From assembly GCF_003054445.1 (NCBI RefSeq), contig NC_042508.1, positions 2,046,001 to 2,110,000 of the forward strand: DNA of 64,000 nt. Reading direction: 5' to 3'. The stretch's first letter is position 1. Every line of letters begins with the position of its first letter. The notes under the pieces were generated by a model that saw only the letters and a program-made list of their open reading frames with translations, had not been told where the DNA came from and made no database searches. Both the position numbers and the translations under genes were made by a program. Positions 29,422-38,315 of this stretch are shown here, piece by piece. The DNA comes from Pichia kudriavzevii. Its lineage: Eukaryota > Ascomycota > Pichiomycetes > Pichiales > Pichiaceae.

Positions 29422-30195
29422 ATGAACTTCATGAAACCCTCCAGTGTCTACAATTTATCCAACATTCGTGAGAATTTGATCCGGATGGAGGATACGATTA
29501 TTTTCAACCTTATTGAACGTTCTGATTTCCCAACCATGCCATCCATCTACGAGGAAAATTCACCAAATATCAACATTCCTAATTTTGAAGGCTCCTTTCT
29601 GGATTGGCTATTTCAGCAGAAGGAGTGCATTGAGTCACAAGTTAGAAGGTATCAAAGTCCCGATGAATATCCATTCTACCCACACGTTATCAAGGACTCA
29701 TTTTTACCGCCAATTCAATACCCAAAATTACTTGCTAGTTATTTCAGGGAAGTCAATATTAACGACGAAATCAAGAAAATTTACATTGAGAAAATGATCC
29801 CACGGATCGCTAAAGAAGGTGAAGATGTGGAGAATTTTGGGTCTGCAGCTTCTGTGGATATCATAGCCTTAAGAAGCATAAGTCGCAGGATCCATTTTGG
29901 TATGTTTGTTGCCGAGGCGAAATTCCAGGCGGATAGAGAGCTCTACACGAAGTTGATCAAGGAGAGAGACATTGAAGGTATAATGGAAAATATCACCAAC
30001 TCAGCAGTTGAGGAAAAGATTCTGCAGCGTCTATTGATCAAAGCTAAGACCTATGGTACTGACCCAACAGTCAACGAAGGTTCAAGCAAGGTTGACCCGG
30101 AGGCGGTTGTTGGGATATACAAAGACTGGGTCATTCCACTGACAAAGAAGGTTGAAGTCAACTATCTTCTTAGAAGACTCGAAGATGATCTTTAG
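29422..30195 (+). CDS. ARO7: Chorismate mutase
   Basis: The 257-residue protein (256 in S. cerevisiae) is the AroQ-type fungal enzyme converting chorismate to prephenate, the branch-point step to Phe and Tyr. Near-identical blocks include NIRENLIRMEDTIIF, SRRIHFGMFVAEAKFQ and NITNSAVEEKIL, and the C-terminal YLLRRLEDDL helix is present. The family is allosterically activated by Trp and inhibited by Tyr, and the regulatory-loop region is retained. It is convergent with JID1, its neighbour in S. cerevisiae as well. Confidence 0.97.
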   Translation: MNFMKPSSVYNLSNIRENLIRMEDTIIFNLIERSDFPTMPSIYEENSPNINIPNFEGSFLDWLFQQKECIESQVRRYQSPDEYPFYPHVIKDSFLPPIQYPKLLASYFREVNINDEIKKIYIEKMIPRIAKEGEDVENFGSAASVDIIALRSISRRIHFGMFVAEAKFQADRELYTKLIKERDIEGIMENITNSAVEEKILQRLLIKAKTYGTDPTVNEGSSKVDPEAVVGIYKDWVIPLTKKVEVNYLLRRLEDDL

Positions 30196-30306
30196 AACAT
30201 TGCCAAGAAATGCGTTTCAAGCTAATAAATAAAAATAGTCAAATAGAAATTAACAAATAAATACAAATATAAAATAACATTAACCGTTGCACAGTGTAGG
30301 TGGTCT

Positions 30307-31239
30307 TTATTTTTTGAACTCACGTAGCTTAGCTTGTTCATCATCGGCATCGATAATTCCTCTTTTGTAAAAATGATCCAGTACTTCTTTGATGTCCCTT
30401 AGGGAAAATGTCATAGTCATTTGTCTCCACCACAAGAACCGATTTATACGGTCTTGTTTGGTATCACCCAAACCATAATTTGTGTAGGCATGAAACAAGT
30501 CATCCTCACTTTTTTCGTGGACATCAACAACAAGATTGCTTGGATAATTCTCACCAATTAAATCATCATAGAGGTAGAGATGTGATAGTTGTAGGGATGT
30601 GTAAACAAATGCAGTGAAAAAGATACTTAAGAATATGGTTTTCCTGTTTTTGGTAAACTCATCCTTAAAAGTTCCAGTCTCTGAAGTATTCCATCCTTCA
30701 TCGGACGTACCTTTGAACCCATAAGCACGATCATAACCGTATCTGTACCTATCTTCCCATGTTCCTGTTTCGTAACTAGTAAATCCTGAATATGCAGAAT
30801 TTCTTCTGGCGTATCTAGCATATTCGGGACTGTTTGGTGAATAGAAATTAGGAGATGTTCTCAAAGATGAAGAATCATTCCAGCCAATGTTATATTTATC
30901 ATAGTTGGCCCTTGTCACTGGATTTTTTAATAAATGATAAGCTGCAAGTATCTTCTTGAAACGTTCATCCTTCTTGGATATGGAGCTATCATCTTCCTCC
31001 TTTGATCTATTGACATCTGGATGGTATATCTTAGCTAGTTTAAAAAATGCCCTCTTTAGTTCCTTATCGGTGACTGCATCTTTGTTGGATATATTTAAGA
31101 TCTCATATGGAGTTGCATGCGGAGAAGTGGGGTATGAATCGATGATTTTCTGAGTTTCTTGGTCAAGATGTGATGCATAGAATCTTCTAAGTACTAAAAA
31201 ACGGGACTTAGCAGTTAATCGGACGTGCAACATGGTCAT
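30307..31239 (-). CDS. JID1: JID1-like mitochondrial J-domain protein
   Basis: The 310-residue protein (301 in S. cerevisiae) has a basic mitochondrial leader (MTMLHVRLTAKSRFLVLRRF), a J domain (about 43-112) with HPD at 73-75, and one hydrophobic segment near residue 200 (FLSIFFTAFVYTSL). It would stimulate a mitochondrial Hsp70. The 112-bp gap to convergent ARO7 and the same pair in S. cerevisiae (YPR060C/YPR061C) support the name beyond the generic J domain. Confidence 0.88.
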   Translation of the reverse strand: MTMLHVRLTAKSRFLVLRRFYASHLDQETQKIIDSYPTSPHATPYEILNISNKDAVTDKELKRAFFKLAKIYHPDVNRSKEEDDSSISKKDERFKKILAAYHLLKNPVTRANYDKYNIGWNDSSSLRTSPNFYSPNSPEYARYARRNSAYSGFTSYETGTWEDRYRYGYDRAYGFKGTSDEGWNTSETGTFKDEFTKNRKTIFLSIFFTAFVYTSLQLSHLYLYDDLIGENYPSNLVVDVHEKSEDDLFHAYTNYGLGDTKQDRINRFLWWRQMTMTFSLRDIKEVLDHFYKRGIIDADDEQAKLREFKK

Positions 31240-31491
31240 CTAAAGACCAGATCATAGAAGGAAAGGTATCTCCTCTTGTAAAGACGTTAAATTCATATTC
31301 CGAAACTATTTTCTCTTTTTCGGTGAAACCCCGGCATCGGAAATGGAACCCGCACAACCGGATTAAAAGTTAAGAAAATGTATAAAAGGACTGAAATTTC
31401 CATTTTTTTTTCATATATCAGTCATAATTCTGATGTTGTTTCCCATTGGTTTGTACAACAGAGGTAATTGCGGCCTAACGACCAGTTTAGG
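31240..31491. promoter_or_regulatory. Divergent JID1/YHM2 promoter
   Basis: This spacer of about 250 bp contains several CGG/CCG triplets (near 31329-31365, with CCCCGGCATCGG and ACCGGATT), an ATTGG (reverse CCAAT) near 31446, and a T-run. The triplet cluster could bind Zn2Cys6 regulators of respiratory metabolism; the factor is unknown. Confidence 0.35.
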
Positions 31492-32409
31492 ATGTCTGAG
31501 AAGATAGAAAAAAAGCCAATCACTATTTCTAACCTCCTCCTTGGAGCAGGTCTCAATCTCGTGGAGGTTTCCACTTTAGGTCAACCACTGGAAGTCACCA
31601 AAACTACTATGGCTGCAAATAGAGATTTTGGGATTCTCAAGGCAGCCAGATATATCTGGAACAGAGGTGGTCTTTTAGGGTTTTACCAAGGTCTAATTCC
31701 ATGGGCGTGGGTTGAAGCTTCCACTAAGGGTGCTGTTCTTTTGGCCGTCATGACAGAAGGTGAGTACAGATTCAGAGTTTTAGGTGCATCGCCGTTTGTT
31801 GCGGGTATTGGAGGTGGTATGTTGGGTGGATTATCTCAGGCATATCTAACTATGGGGTTTTGTACCTGTATGAAGACCGTTGAGATTACCAGAAAGAAGG
31901 AAGCAGGTTCCGGTCCGCAGAAGTCTACATTTACGGTTTTTAAGGAGATTTACCAAAAGGAAGGTATCAGAGGTATCAATAAGGGTGTCAATGCAGTTGC
32001 CATGAGACAATGTACCAACTGGGGTTCGAGATTTGGTCTAGCTAGACTAGCCGAAGATGTTATTAAGAAATTGACTAACAAATCAAAGGATGAAAAATTG
32101 AATGCGTTTGAGAAGATTGCATCGTCAGTTATTGGTGGTAGTTTGAGTGCATGGAACCAGCCATTTGAAGTTGCCCGTGTTGAAATGCAATCGAGAGTTG
32201 ACGATCCAAACAGACCAAAGAATTTGAATGTTTTCACCACTCTCAAATATGTCTACAAAACCCATGGTTTCAAGGGACTATATAAAGGTGTTACACCAAG
32301 AATTGGTCTAGGTGTCTGGCAAACCATCTTTATGGTCTCATTGGGTGACTACGCCAAGGCTTACATTGCAGGGTTAAGCGGAAACAAGCCTCCAAAGGCC
32401 CTCAAATAG
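31492..32409 (+). CDS. YHM2: Mitochondrial citrate/oxoglutarate carrier YHM2
   Basis: The 305-residue SLC25 carrier has the peculiar Yhm2 features: PLEVTKTTMAANRDFG in repeat 1, a second repeat without the normal Pro signature (YLTMGFCTCMKTVEITRKK), and PFEVARVEMQSR in repeat 3. S. cerevisiae Yhm2 (314 aa) exports citrate for oxoglutarate, supporting NADPH supply, and also associates with mtDNA. The open frame begins at a TTG eight codons upstream, so the ATG at 31492 was used. Confidence 0.96.
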   Translation: MSEKIEKKPITISNLLLGAGLNLVEVSTLGQPLEVTKTTMAANRDFGILKAARYIWNRGGLLGFYQGLIPWAWVEASTKGAVLLAVMTEGEYRFRVLGASPFVAGIGGGMLGGLSQAYLTMGFCTCMKTVEITRKKEAGSGPQKSTFTVFKEIYQKEGIRGINKGVNAVAMRQCTNWGSRFGLARLAEDVIKKLTNKSKDEKLNAFEKIASSVIGGSLSAWNQPFEVARVEMQSRVDDPNRPKNLNVFTTLKYVYKTHGFKGLYKGVTPRIGLGVWQTIFMVSLGDYAKAYIAGLSGNKPPKALK

Positions 32410-32627
32410 GAGAGCTGGGATGCTAGTCAGAAGAAGTAGATTGTCTCTATATTTTTTATAGTACATAATTATAAGTAGTGAACGTGTATTATTATTATTC
32501 TTATTAGTAGTAGTAGTAGTAGTAGTGGTGGTAGTAGCACTACCATCACTTCAAACTATAGTAAAAAGGATAGTCTTGTGTAGAAGTTTTTAGTGACGAA
32601 TACAGTAACCACATGGACTAGTGGTCC
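32410..32627. other. Convergent 3' spacer YHM2/SLY41
   Basis: This 218-bp tail-to-tail spacer contains a trinucleotide microsatellite and TATA-rich termination-like sequence (ATATTTTTTATAGTACATAAT). No gene is seen. Confidence 0.5.
32486..32537. repeat. Compound trinucleotide microsatellite (ATT)n then (AGT)n
   Basis: About six ATT units are followed by about ten AGT/GGT units, in the non-coding spacer between convergent genes. It is likely to vary in length between strains. Confidence 0.8.
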
Positions 32628-34034
32628 TCACCGATTTCTTTGGACCCCCCATTTATCGTAGCAGTACAAACCAATAAAAGTTAAAATTAGCCCCAACCTT
32701 TGCATCAGGCCCAATTCGACACCCTCAATTATGATACTGCAGCAAATAATGATGATCCTCTTGAGGATATTTGCAATTGAGTAGTTGACGGGAGACACCA
32801 TTCCCAAGATCTGGAATGCTGTCAGAGACTGGATAAAATGGGAAACTCCGTATAAAAGGATGTTGTGCAAGACATTGGGGGTAATTTCATACAAAGATAT
32901 TATCGGATTGTTGAATTCTGAAACCAAGTAGAATGGGAGGGTCAAAACAAATCCAACGATGGAGCAATAGAACAAGACGGAGAGTTTATCCAATTTTTTA
33001 TTTTCCTGGTTGTCTACGTGGTATTTTTCATTTTGAAGTACTAGGTCAGTCAAAGATGGGTTTGAGAGAGAAAAGGGCGAATTCTGTTTATAATTAAAGC
33101 TAGGTGGTGAATTTGAAGCTATTGAGATTGGTAAGATGGGTGTTGAAGCGGCAGATTCTGAGCGGGTAATTTTCCAGTTGAACCTATCGAGAAATGCCTT
33201 TGCACGTCGATCATCATCTCTTTCTTCTTGTTGATCTTTACTTGAAAAATAGTCGCAAGCATTATCATTTAATGTATGGTTTTTTTTATCATCATTTGAA
33301 TCCCAGGTTAAGATTTTTTTGGCAAAGATATTCTGGGATACAAAGATCAACATCGATAAAAATGCAAATAGAGAACCTCTCCAAAACAAATCATTTGACA
33401 ATTGCAGTTTATCATTTCTAGTACAAGACAACATAACACCCAACATTAGAGGTAACAATGTGATATAAGTTCTTAAAGGGAAATGTTTCCCAAAAAGAAA
33501 TCTATAGATCAAGACCGTTGTCAGGGGGGACAATGCCTTTATGGTGTGGACCAAGGAGACTGGGATAATTGAAGTTGAATTATGAGAAGCTATTTGTCCT
33601 AAGAATTGGAACATCCCCATGGGTACTGTAGTTTTCAGTACCAAGAAAGTAGGGGTCAAGAAATTCTTAGTGATTGAATAATTTGGAGTGATCAAAGAAG
33701 GCGGGAAAGTGCCATTAGGGAAGGATCTGTGGATATCATGATGTAGGAGTGTCTTTGTGAATCTAATGGAGAGCAACAGCAGTAAACACAGGAAAGCGTT
33801 AATAACAAACTGGATTTCAGTCAATGATACAGGGTATTTGAAATCTCTGAGGATGAGTTTTGTAGAAGCTGAGGACAGTACGGAGGTTAGATACCACACG
33901 ATACATAGAGCTATCAACTTGAAGTTAAAGAGGCTGTATATATGTGAGAGTCTAGAATACCCTTTTGATGATTCACCCAGGAATGTATCGGATAAATGAG
34001 ACGGGCTATATGATTTTGAGGAGTACGAGTCCAT
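32628..34034 (-). CDS. SLY41: SLY41-like triose-phosphate-transporter-family protein
   Basis: The 468-residue polytopic protein (453 in S. cerevisiae) belongs to the TPT/nucleotide-sugar transporter branch of the drug/metabolite superfamily, with about eight to ten hydrophobic segments. A cytoplasmic hydrophilic loop (about 245-345, Ser/Asn/Asp-rich) interrupts the two halves. Characteristic text includes SLVHTIKALSPLTTVLIYR and VSPVNYSIANILKR. Sly41 is an ER/early-Golgi membrane protein identified as a multicopy suppressor of Ypt1 loss; the transported substrate is not readable from sequence. Confidence 0.88.
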   Translation of the reverse strand: MDSYSSKSYSPSHLSDTFLGESSKGYSRLSHIYSLFNFKLIALCIVWYLTSVLSSASTKLILRDFKYPVSLTEIQFVINAFLCLLLLLSIRFTKTLLHHDIHRSFPNGTFPPSLITPNYSITKNFLTPTFLVLKTTVPMGMFQFLGQIASHNSTSIIPVSLVHTIKALSPLTTVLIYRFLFGKHFPLRTYITLLPLMLGVMLSCTRNDKLQLSNDLFWRGSLFAFLSMLIFVSQNIFAKKILTWDSNDDKKNHTLNDNACDYFSSKDQQEERDDDRRAKAFLDRFNWKITRSESAASTPILPISIASNSPPSFNYKQNSPFSLSNPSLTDLVLQNEKYHVDNQENKKLDKLSVLFYCSIVGFVLTLPFYLVSEFNNPIISLYEITPNVLHNILLYGVSHFIQSLTAFQILGMVSPVNYSIANILKRIIIICCSIIIEGVELGLMQRLGLILTFIGLYCYDKWGVQRNR

Positions 34035-35096
34035 GTGAGGTTACAGATCAGATAAGTTTGTATGATCGGGCCTTGGAGAGCAGAAGGGGTATATTTGGGG
34101 GATATGCAAATCGCCGAAATGTAGCAGTCTGTGCCTGTAATTGTGTTTGTGTTTGTGTTTGTATATGTACCTGAAAGTTTGTTACCTTTTGTTTATATAT
34201 TGGAATTTTCACCTTGTTCTTCTTTTCACGTGTGTGTTCCTCCTTAAAATGGTAATTGCAAAATTGGATGTTTTTCTAATTTTTCTTTGTTTTTTTTTTT
34301 TTACGTTTTTTCTATTTTTTTCTTAATTTTCCAACAAAACTCGTTGTGGCGTATGCCCTAAAACTTTATTTTCTTAATATTCACTGCGCCTGTGGCGCAT
34401 GCGCGTTCAAATTGTTTTCTAAGAAAAACGCGAAAAACACGAAAAACACGAAAAAAAACAAAAAAACACGAAAAACAAAAAAAAAAAACAAAAAACACAA
34501 AAAACTGATGAAAAACTGAATACTGAAAATGGAAGCCCGCGCAAATTGGCCGGTCGCCTTTTTCCCGTAGAAAAAATTCATACTTTTTTTTTTATTTTTT
34601 TTTTTTGTTGGGACAACGGGGGAATTCCTAAAAGGGCAATCTCTGATGGACGATAGTTGTCTGAATTTTTTATTTTCCCCTTTGGTATCTTAAACAAAGA
34701 TATGTTTAAAGTTGTGGAGATTTGTTGAGGAATACTTTGCACCTCAAATCCCCATGAAAAAAAAAAAAATCTCCTTGTCCTTTTTTTGGGTTTATCTTGT
34801 TTCTTTTTTTTTTTTTTTTTTCAGGCATTTGGTTTTCGGTTTGGGTTTCGGTTTCTGTTTTTGTTTGGGTTTTTTTTTTTTTTTTTTATTTGGTTTTTTT
34901 TTCTTCTCATGATTTGGGAAATACTGTTATTGTATAACTGGTGTGATCCAAATTGAATTATATTTCACCTATTTGGCACTCTTGTTTCTTGTTTCTACTC
35001 TTTGGTTTCATTTGGTTCCTCTCTGTTGTTGTTGTTCTTTATAGCATCGTTGATTAACAACCTATTTCTCGACGACTACCATCACCTCCATTTGTA
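34035..35096. promoter_or_regulatory. Long low-complexity divergent promoter SLY41/first desaturase
   Basis: This 1,062-bp spacer is dominated by poly-T and poly-A/purine tracts. It contains GT repeats near 34139-34175, a 10-bp palindrome GCGCATGCGC near 34396, an AAAAACACG array (34421-34500) and repeated GGTTTTGGGTTT-like stretches near 34830-34890. Only the promoters are expected here. Open frames across it are low-complexity artefacts. Confidence 0.5.
34421..34500. repeat. A-rich array with recurring AAAAACACG
   Basis: AAAAACACG-like units (AAAACGCG, AAAACACG, AAAAAAAACA) recur with about 9-11 bp spacing. The reverse strand is pyrimidine-rich (CGTGTTTTT). It is a non-coding slippage-type repeat in the desaturase upstream region. 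Confidence 0.6.
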
Positions 35097-36305
35097 ATGT
35101 CCACTACAGTCACTGCAGATAGATCAGTAACCAAGAACTTGTTCGCTAAGGACACCTTGGGTAACGACTTCAAGGCTCCAGATTATTCCATCAAAGATGT
35201 CCTTAGTGCCATCCCAAAGAAATGTTATAAGAGGTCAGTTCCAACATCTTTCTTTTATGTTTTCAGAGACATTGCTTGTATCCTGACATTTGGCTTCATT
35301 GCCACCAATACCATCCCCTTAATTGGCAACCAATATCTAAGAGGTGTCGCTTGGTTAGCTTATGGTATTCTTCAATCTTTACCTTATACCGGTATTTGGG
35401 TCATGGCTCACGAATGTGGTCATCAGGCTTTCTCCGATTACGGCTGGTTGAATGATACTGTTGGTTGGGTCTTGCATTCTTACCTTTTAGTCCCTTATTT
35501 CTCTTGGAAATATTCCCATGGTAAACATCATAAGGCAACCGGTCATTTAACTAGAGATATGGTTTTTGTTCCCCCAACAGTTGAACAATTCAAGGAGAGA
35601 AGAAACGTAATCTCTTTATCCGAATTGGCTGCTGATACTCCAATCTCTACTTTCAAAGAATTGTTGATTCAACAACTAGGCGGTTGGGTTTGGTACTTGT
35701 TAACCGATGTCACCGGCCAACCTCATCCACAATATAAGACCTTCCTCTCCCAATTCAAAGCTTCCCATTTCAACCCAAAATCTCCAATCTTTGAGAAGAG
35801 AGATTACTGGTTTGTCGTGCTCTCTGATATTGGTATGTTAACCCAATTTTACGTTCTATATGAATGGTACCAACATTTCGGCGCCTTCAATGTCTTGGTT
35901 CACTGGTTCATTCCTTATATCTTTACCAACCATTGGTTGGTGTTTATCACTTTTCTACAACACTCTGACGTCTCCTTACCTCATTACGAAGATAAAGAAT
36001 GGAACTTTGCGAGAGGTGCTGCTGCAACTATCGACCGTGAATTTGGTTTCGTCGGCTCCTTCTTTTTCCACGATATCATTGAAACTCACGTTCTTCACCA
36101 TTATGTCTCCCGTATCCCCTTCTATAATGCCCGTGAAGGTACCAAGGCAATCAAAGAAGTCATGGGTGAACATTATGTCCATTCTGATGAAAACATGTGG
36201 CTCACTCTTTGGAAGTCAGGCAGATACTGCCAGTTTGTTGAAGGTGACGGTATCAAGATGTTTAGAAACGTCAACGGACTCGGTGTTCCACCTACTTCTA
36301 AATGA
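35097..36305 (+). CDS. FAD2: FAD2-type oleate (delta-12) fatty-acid desaturase, copy 1
   Basis: The 402-residue ER membrane protein carries three histidine boxes, HECGH at 105-109, HGKHH at 141-145 and HVLHH at 331-335, which ligate the di-iron centre. Hydrophobic helix pairs lie near 55-110 and 225-285. The HGKHHKATGHLTRDMVFVPP text is typical of yeast delta-12 desaturases that convert oleate to linoleate. Codon use is strongly biased, suggesting high expression. A paralog follows on the same strand after 643 bp, so one of the pair may be the omega-3 (delta-15) enzyme. S. cerevisiae lacks both. Confidence 0.9.
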   Translation: MSTTVTADRSVTKNLFAKDTLGNDFKAPDYSIKDVLSAIPKKCYKRSVPTSFFYVFRDIACILTFGFIATNTIPLIGNQYLRGVAWLAYGILQSLPYTGIWVMAHECGHQAFSDYGWLNDTVGWVLHSYLLVPYFSWKYSHGKHHKATGHLTRDMVFVPPTVEQFKERRNVISLSELAADTPISTFKELLIQQLGGWVWYLLTDVTGQPHPQYKTFLSQFKASHFNPKSPIFEKRDYWFVVLSDIGMLTQFYVLYEWYQHFGAFNVLVHWFIPYIFTNHWLVFITFLQHSDVSLPHYEDKEWNFARGAAATIDREFGFVGSFFFHDIIETHVLHHYVSRIPFYNAREGTKAIKEVMGEHYVHSDENMWLTLWKSGRYCQFVEGDGIKMFRNVNGLGVPPTSK

Positions 36306-36948
36306 ACCTCCCGTCTATATTTAACTTGATTATACGACCCTATACTACACACCGTTTTACACTACCATACACACCTCTGGAAAATACCGTCTTGTCGTGC
36401 ATTGCCCCTTTTTGTTTTGTTTTACACATCCTCCTAATATTTATTGTATATTCGATCCCTCTTTCTTCTTTATCTACTCTCTTCCTTTTGCATTATACAT
36501 GTACAACTTCAATGACTTAACAATGACTTAACAACGACTTAACAACGACTTAACAACGACTTAATAATGACTTGCGGTAGATGAACCGCTGCTCTACACC
36601 ATTGAGCACACCCTTACTTGTTGCCTGTTACCTCTTTCCCCTGTCATCCGGCAATGCAACCCCGATAAGGTTCTAATTCCAGCAGACCTGAACCGGAGCA
36701 AACCCCGTTGGGCAAAAAGCTGCTGCCTTTTGGGCGTTTCTTTTTTTTGTGTACCATGCATTCTTTTTTTTTTCACCTCTTTTTGCCAAATGTGTGCTTT
36801 TATTCACATGCATAAGACGTTGTCTACTTTTTTTTTTCTGTAAACTGGTTTATTTTGGTTGCTATTTGTTGCTTTCCCATTCTTTCTTGGTCTTGTTAGT
36901 ACCTTCTTCTCCAGCCGCTGTTTCCCTAAGCCAAGGCAAGAAGTGAAC
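36306..36948. promoter_or_regulatory. Spacer between tandem desaturase genes
   Basis: This 643-bp spacer holds the copy 1 terminator and copy 2 promoter. It contains an 11-bp tandem repeat (36510-36573) followed at once by a GC-richer patch (36574-36720) with small hairpins, then T-tracts. The patch was tested as a tRNA gene and did not fold as one. Confidence 0.5.
36510..36573. repeat. 11-bp tandem repeat, CAAYGACTTAA, about 5.8 copies
   Basis: There are two CAATGACTTAA units, three CAACGACTTAA units and a partial TAATGACTT, head to tail without gaps. They lie 205 bp after the copy 1 desaturase stop. Confidence 0.95.
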
Positions 36949-38160
36949 ATGTCTTCCACCACCACCAAATCAAAGGTCACTCCAAACCTGACTGCAAAGG
37001 ACCTCAATGGTAACACTTTCAAAGCTCCAGATTACACCATTGGAGATATCATCAAATGCATTCCTAAGGAGTGCTTTGAACGTCCACTTTTGAAATCTTT
37101 GTCTTTTGTTGCTCGTGATATCGCTTGTTTGTTTGCATTTGGGTATTTGGCACAAACTTTTATTCCACAAATTCCCTCCAAAGAATTGAGATTTGCAGCA
37201 TGGACAACATATACCATTGTCCAGTCTTTCCCAATGGTGGGTCTTTGGATCCTTGCTCATGAATGTGGTCACCAGGCATTCTCCCAATACGGTTGGATCA
37301 ATGACTTTGTTGGTTGGATCTTACACTCTTATTGTGGTAATCCTTACTTCTCGTGGAAATTCTCCCACAAAAAGCACCACCAACATACGGGCCACATTGA
37401 TAAAGATATGGTTTTCATTCCTCCAAGGGCAAACGAATGGAAGATGTTCAGGGGTATCAAGAAGTTCTCCGAATGTGCAGCAGACACCCCACTCTACACA
37501 ATCGGTGTCTTGTTAGTCCAACAGATTGTTGGTTTCCAAACATACCTTCTCATTGATGCCACAGGTCAACCACACCCAGAATTAATGGATAAATGGTACG
37601 GCAGATTATGGACTTCCCACTTCAACCCTATGGCACCTATTTTCGACAAGGGAGATGGTAAGTTCATCCTCATCTCGGACTTGGGATTAGGCATTGTTGG
37701 TTATGCCGTTTATCAGTGGATCCAGCATTTTGGTTGGTTCCATTGTTTTGTTCACTGGTTCATTCCTTACATGCTAGTCAACCATTGGATTGTCTTCCTG
37801 ACCTACTTGCAACATACTGATGTCACCTTACCTCACTATGAAGATAGCGAGTGGAATTTTGCCAGAGGTGCAGCAGCTACCATTGACCGTGAATTTGGAT
37901 TCGTTGGTTGGTTCTTCTTCCATGATATCATTGAGACACATGTTTGCCATCACTATGTTTCCCGGATCCCCTTTTACAACGCTAGAAAGGCAACTAAGGC
38001 GATCAAAGAGCTTGTCGGTGACAATTACGCCTACTCAGATGAAAACATGTTCGTCACTTTGTGGAAATCCTTGAGAAGTTGTGAGTTTGTCGAAGGTGAT
38101 AATGGTATCCTCATGTACAGAAACCACAACGGCTACGGTATTCCACCTAGAGATGACTAA
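36949..38160 (+). CDS. FAD2/FAD3-type fatty-acid desaturase, copy 2
   Basis: The 403-residue paralog of the preceding desaturase keeps all three histidine boxes: HECGH 104-108, HKKHH 140-144, HVCHH 331-335. By eye the two proteins share well over half of their residues without long gaps; they diverge most in the helix regions (for example GIVGYAVYQWIQHF against MLTQFYVLYEWYQHF). A diverged tandem copy in yeasts often encodes the omega-3/delta-15 enzyme that makes alpha-linolenate, so that role is possible but not shown. The open frame starts at a TTG at 36859; the ATG at 36949 gives the homologous N-terminus. Confidence 0.85.
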   Translation: MSSTTTKSKVTPNLTAKDLNGNTFKAPDYTIGDIIKCIPKECFERPLLKSLSFVARDIACLFAFGYLAQTFIPQIPSKELRFAAWTTYTIVQSFPMVGLWILAHECGHQAFSQYGWINDFVGWILHSYCGNPYFSWKFSHKKHHQHTGHIDKDMVFIPPRANEWKMFRGIKKFSECAADTPLYTIGVLLVQQIVGFQTYLLIDATGQPHPELMDKWYGRLWTSHFNPMAPIFDKGDGKFILISDLGLGIVGYAVYQWIQHFGWFHCFVHWFIPYMLVNHWIVFLTYLQHTDVTLPHYEDSEWNFARGAAATIDREFGFVGWFFFHDIIETHVCHHYVSRIPFYNARKATKAIKELVGDNYAYSDENMFVTLWKSLRSCEFVEGDNGILMYRNHNGYGIPPRDD

Positions 38161-38315
38161 ACTTCTTCGTCAACTTTACTATTCTTTTACCTTAGATTCC
38201 CTATTCCTGTTACTTTACTACTCATTATTTACTTATACTATTAGATCTGTTATTTATTTTATCATTATGTACTAGTATGCTTATATGATTATATACTTTA
38301 GAATGTGCAATCTTT

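Noticed and set aside
34712-34912. Phe-rich small protein upstream of the first desaturase
   Set aside because: It derives from poly-T tracts and has no family resemblance.
36560-36620. tRNA gene on the minus strand (D-arm-like GCTCAATGGTGTAGAGC)
   Set aside because: The anticodon-arm candidate has a six-base loop, and no B box or T-arm follows; an 11-bp repeat occupies the place of the 3' half.
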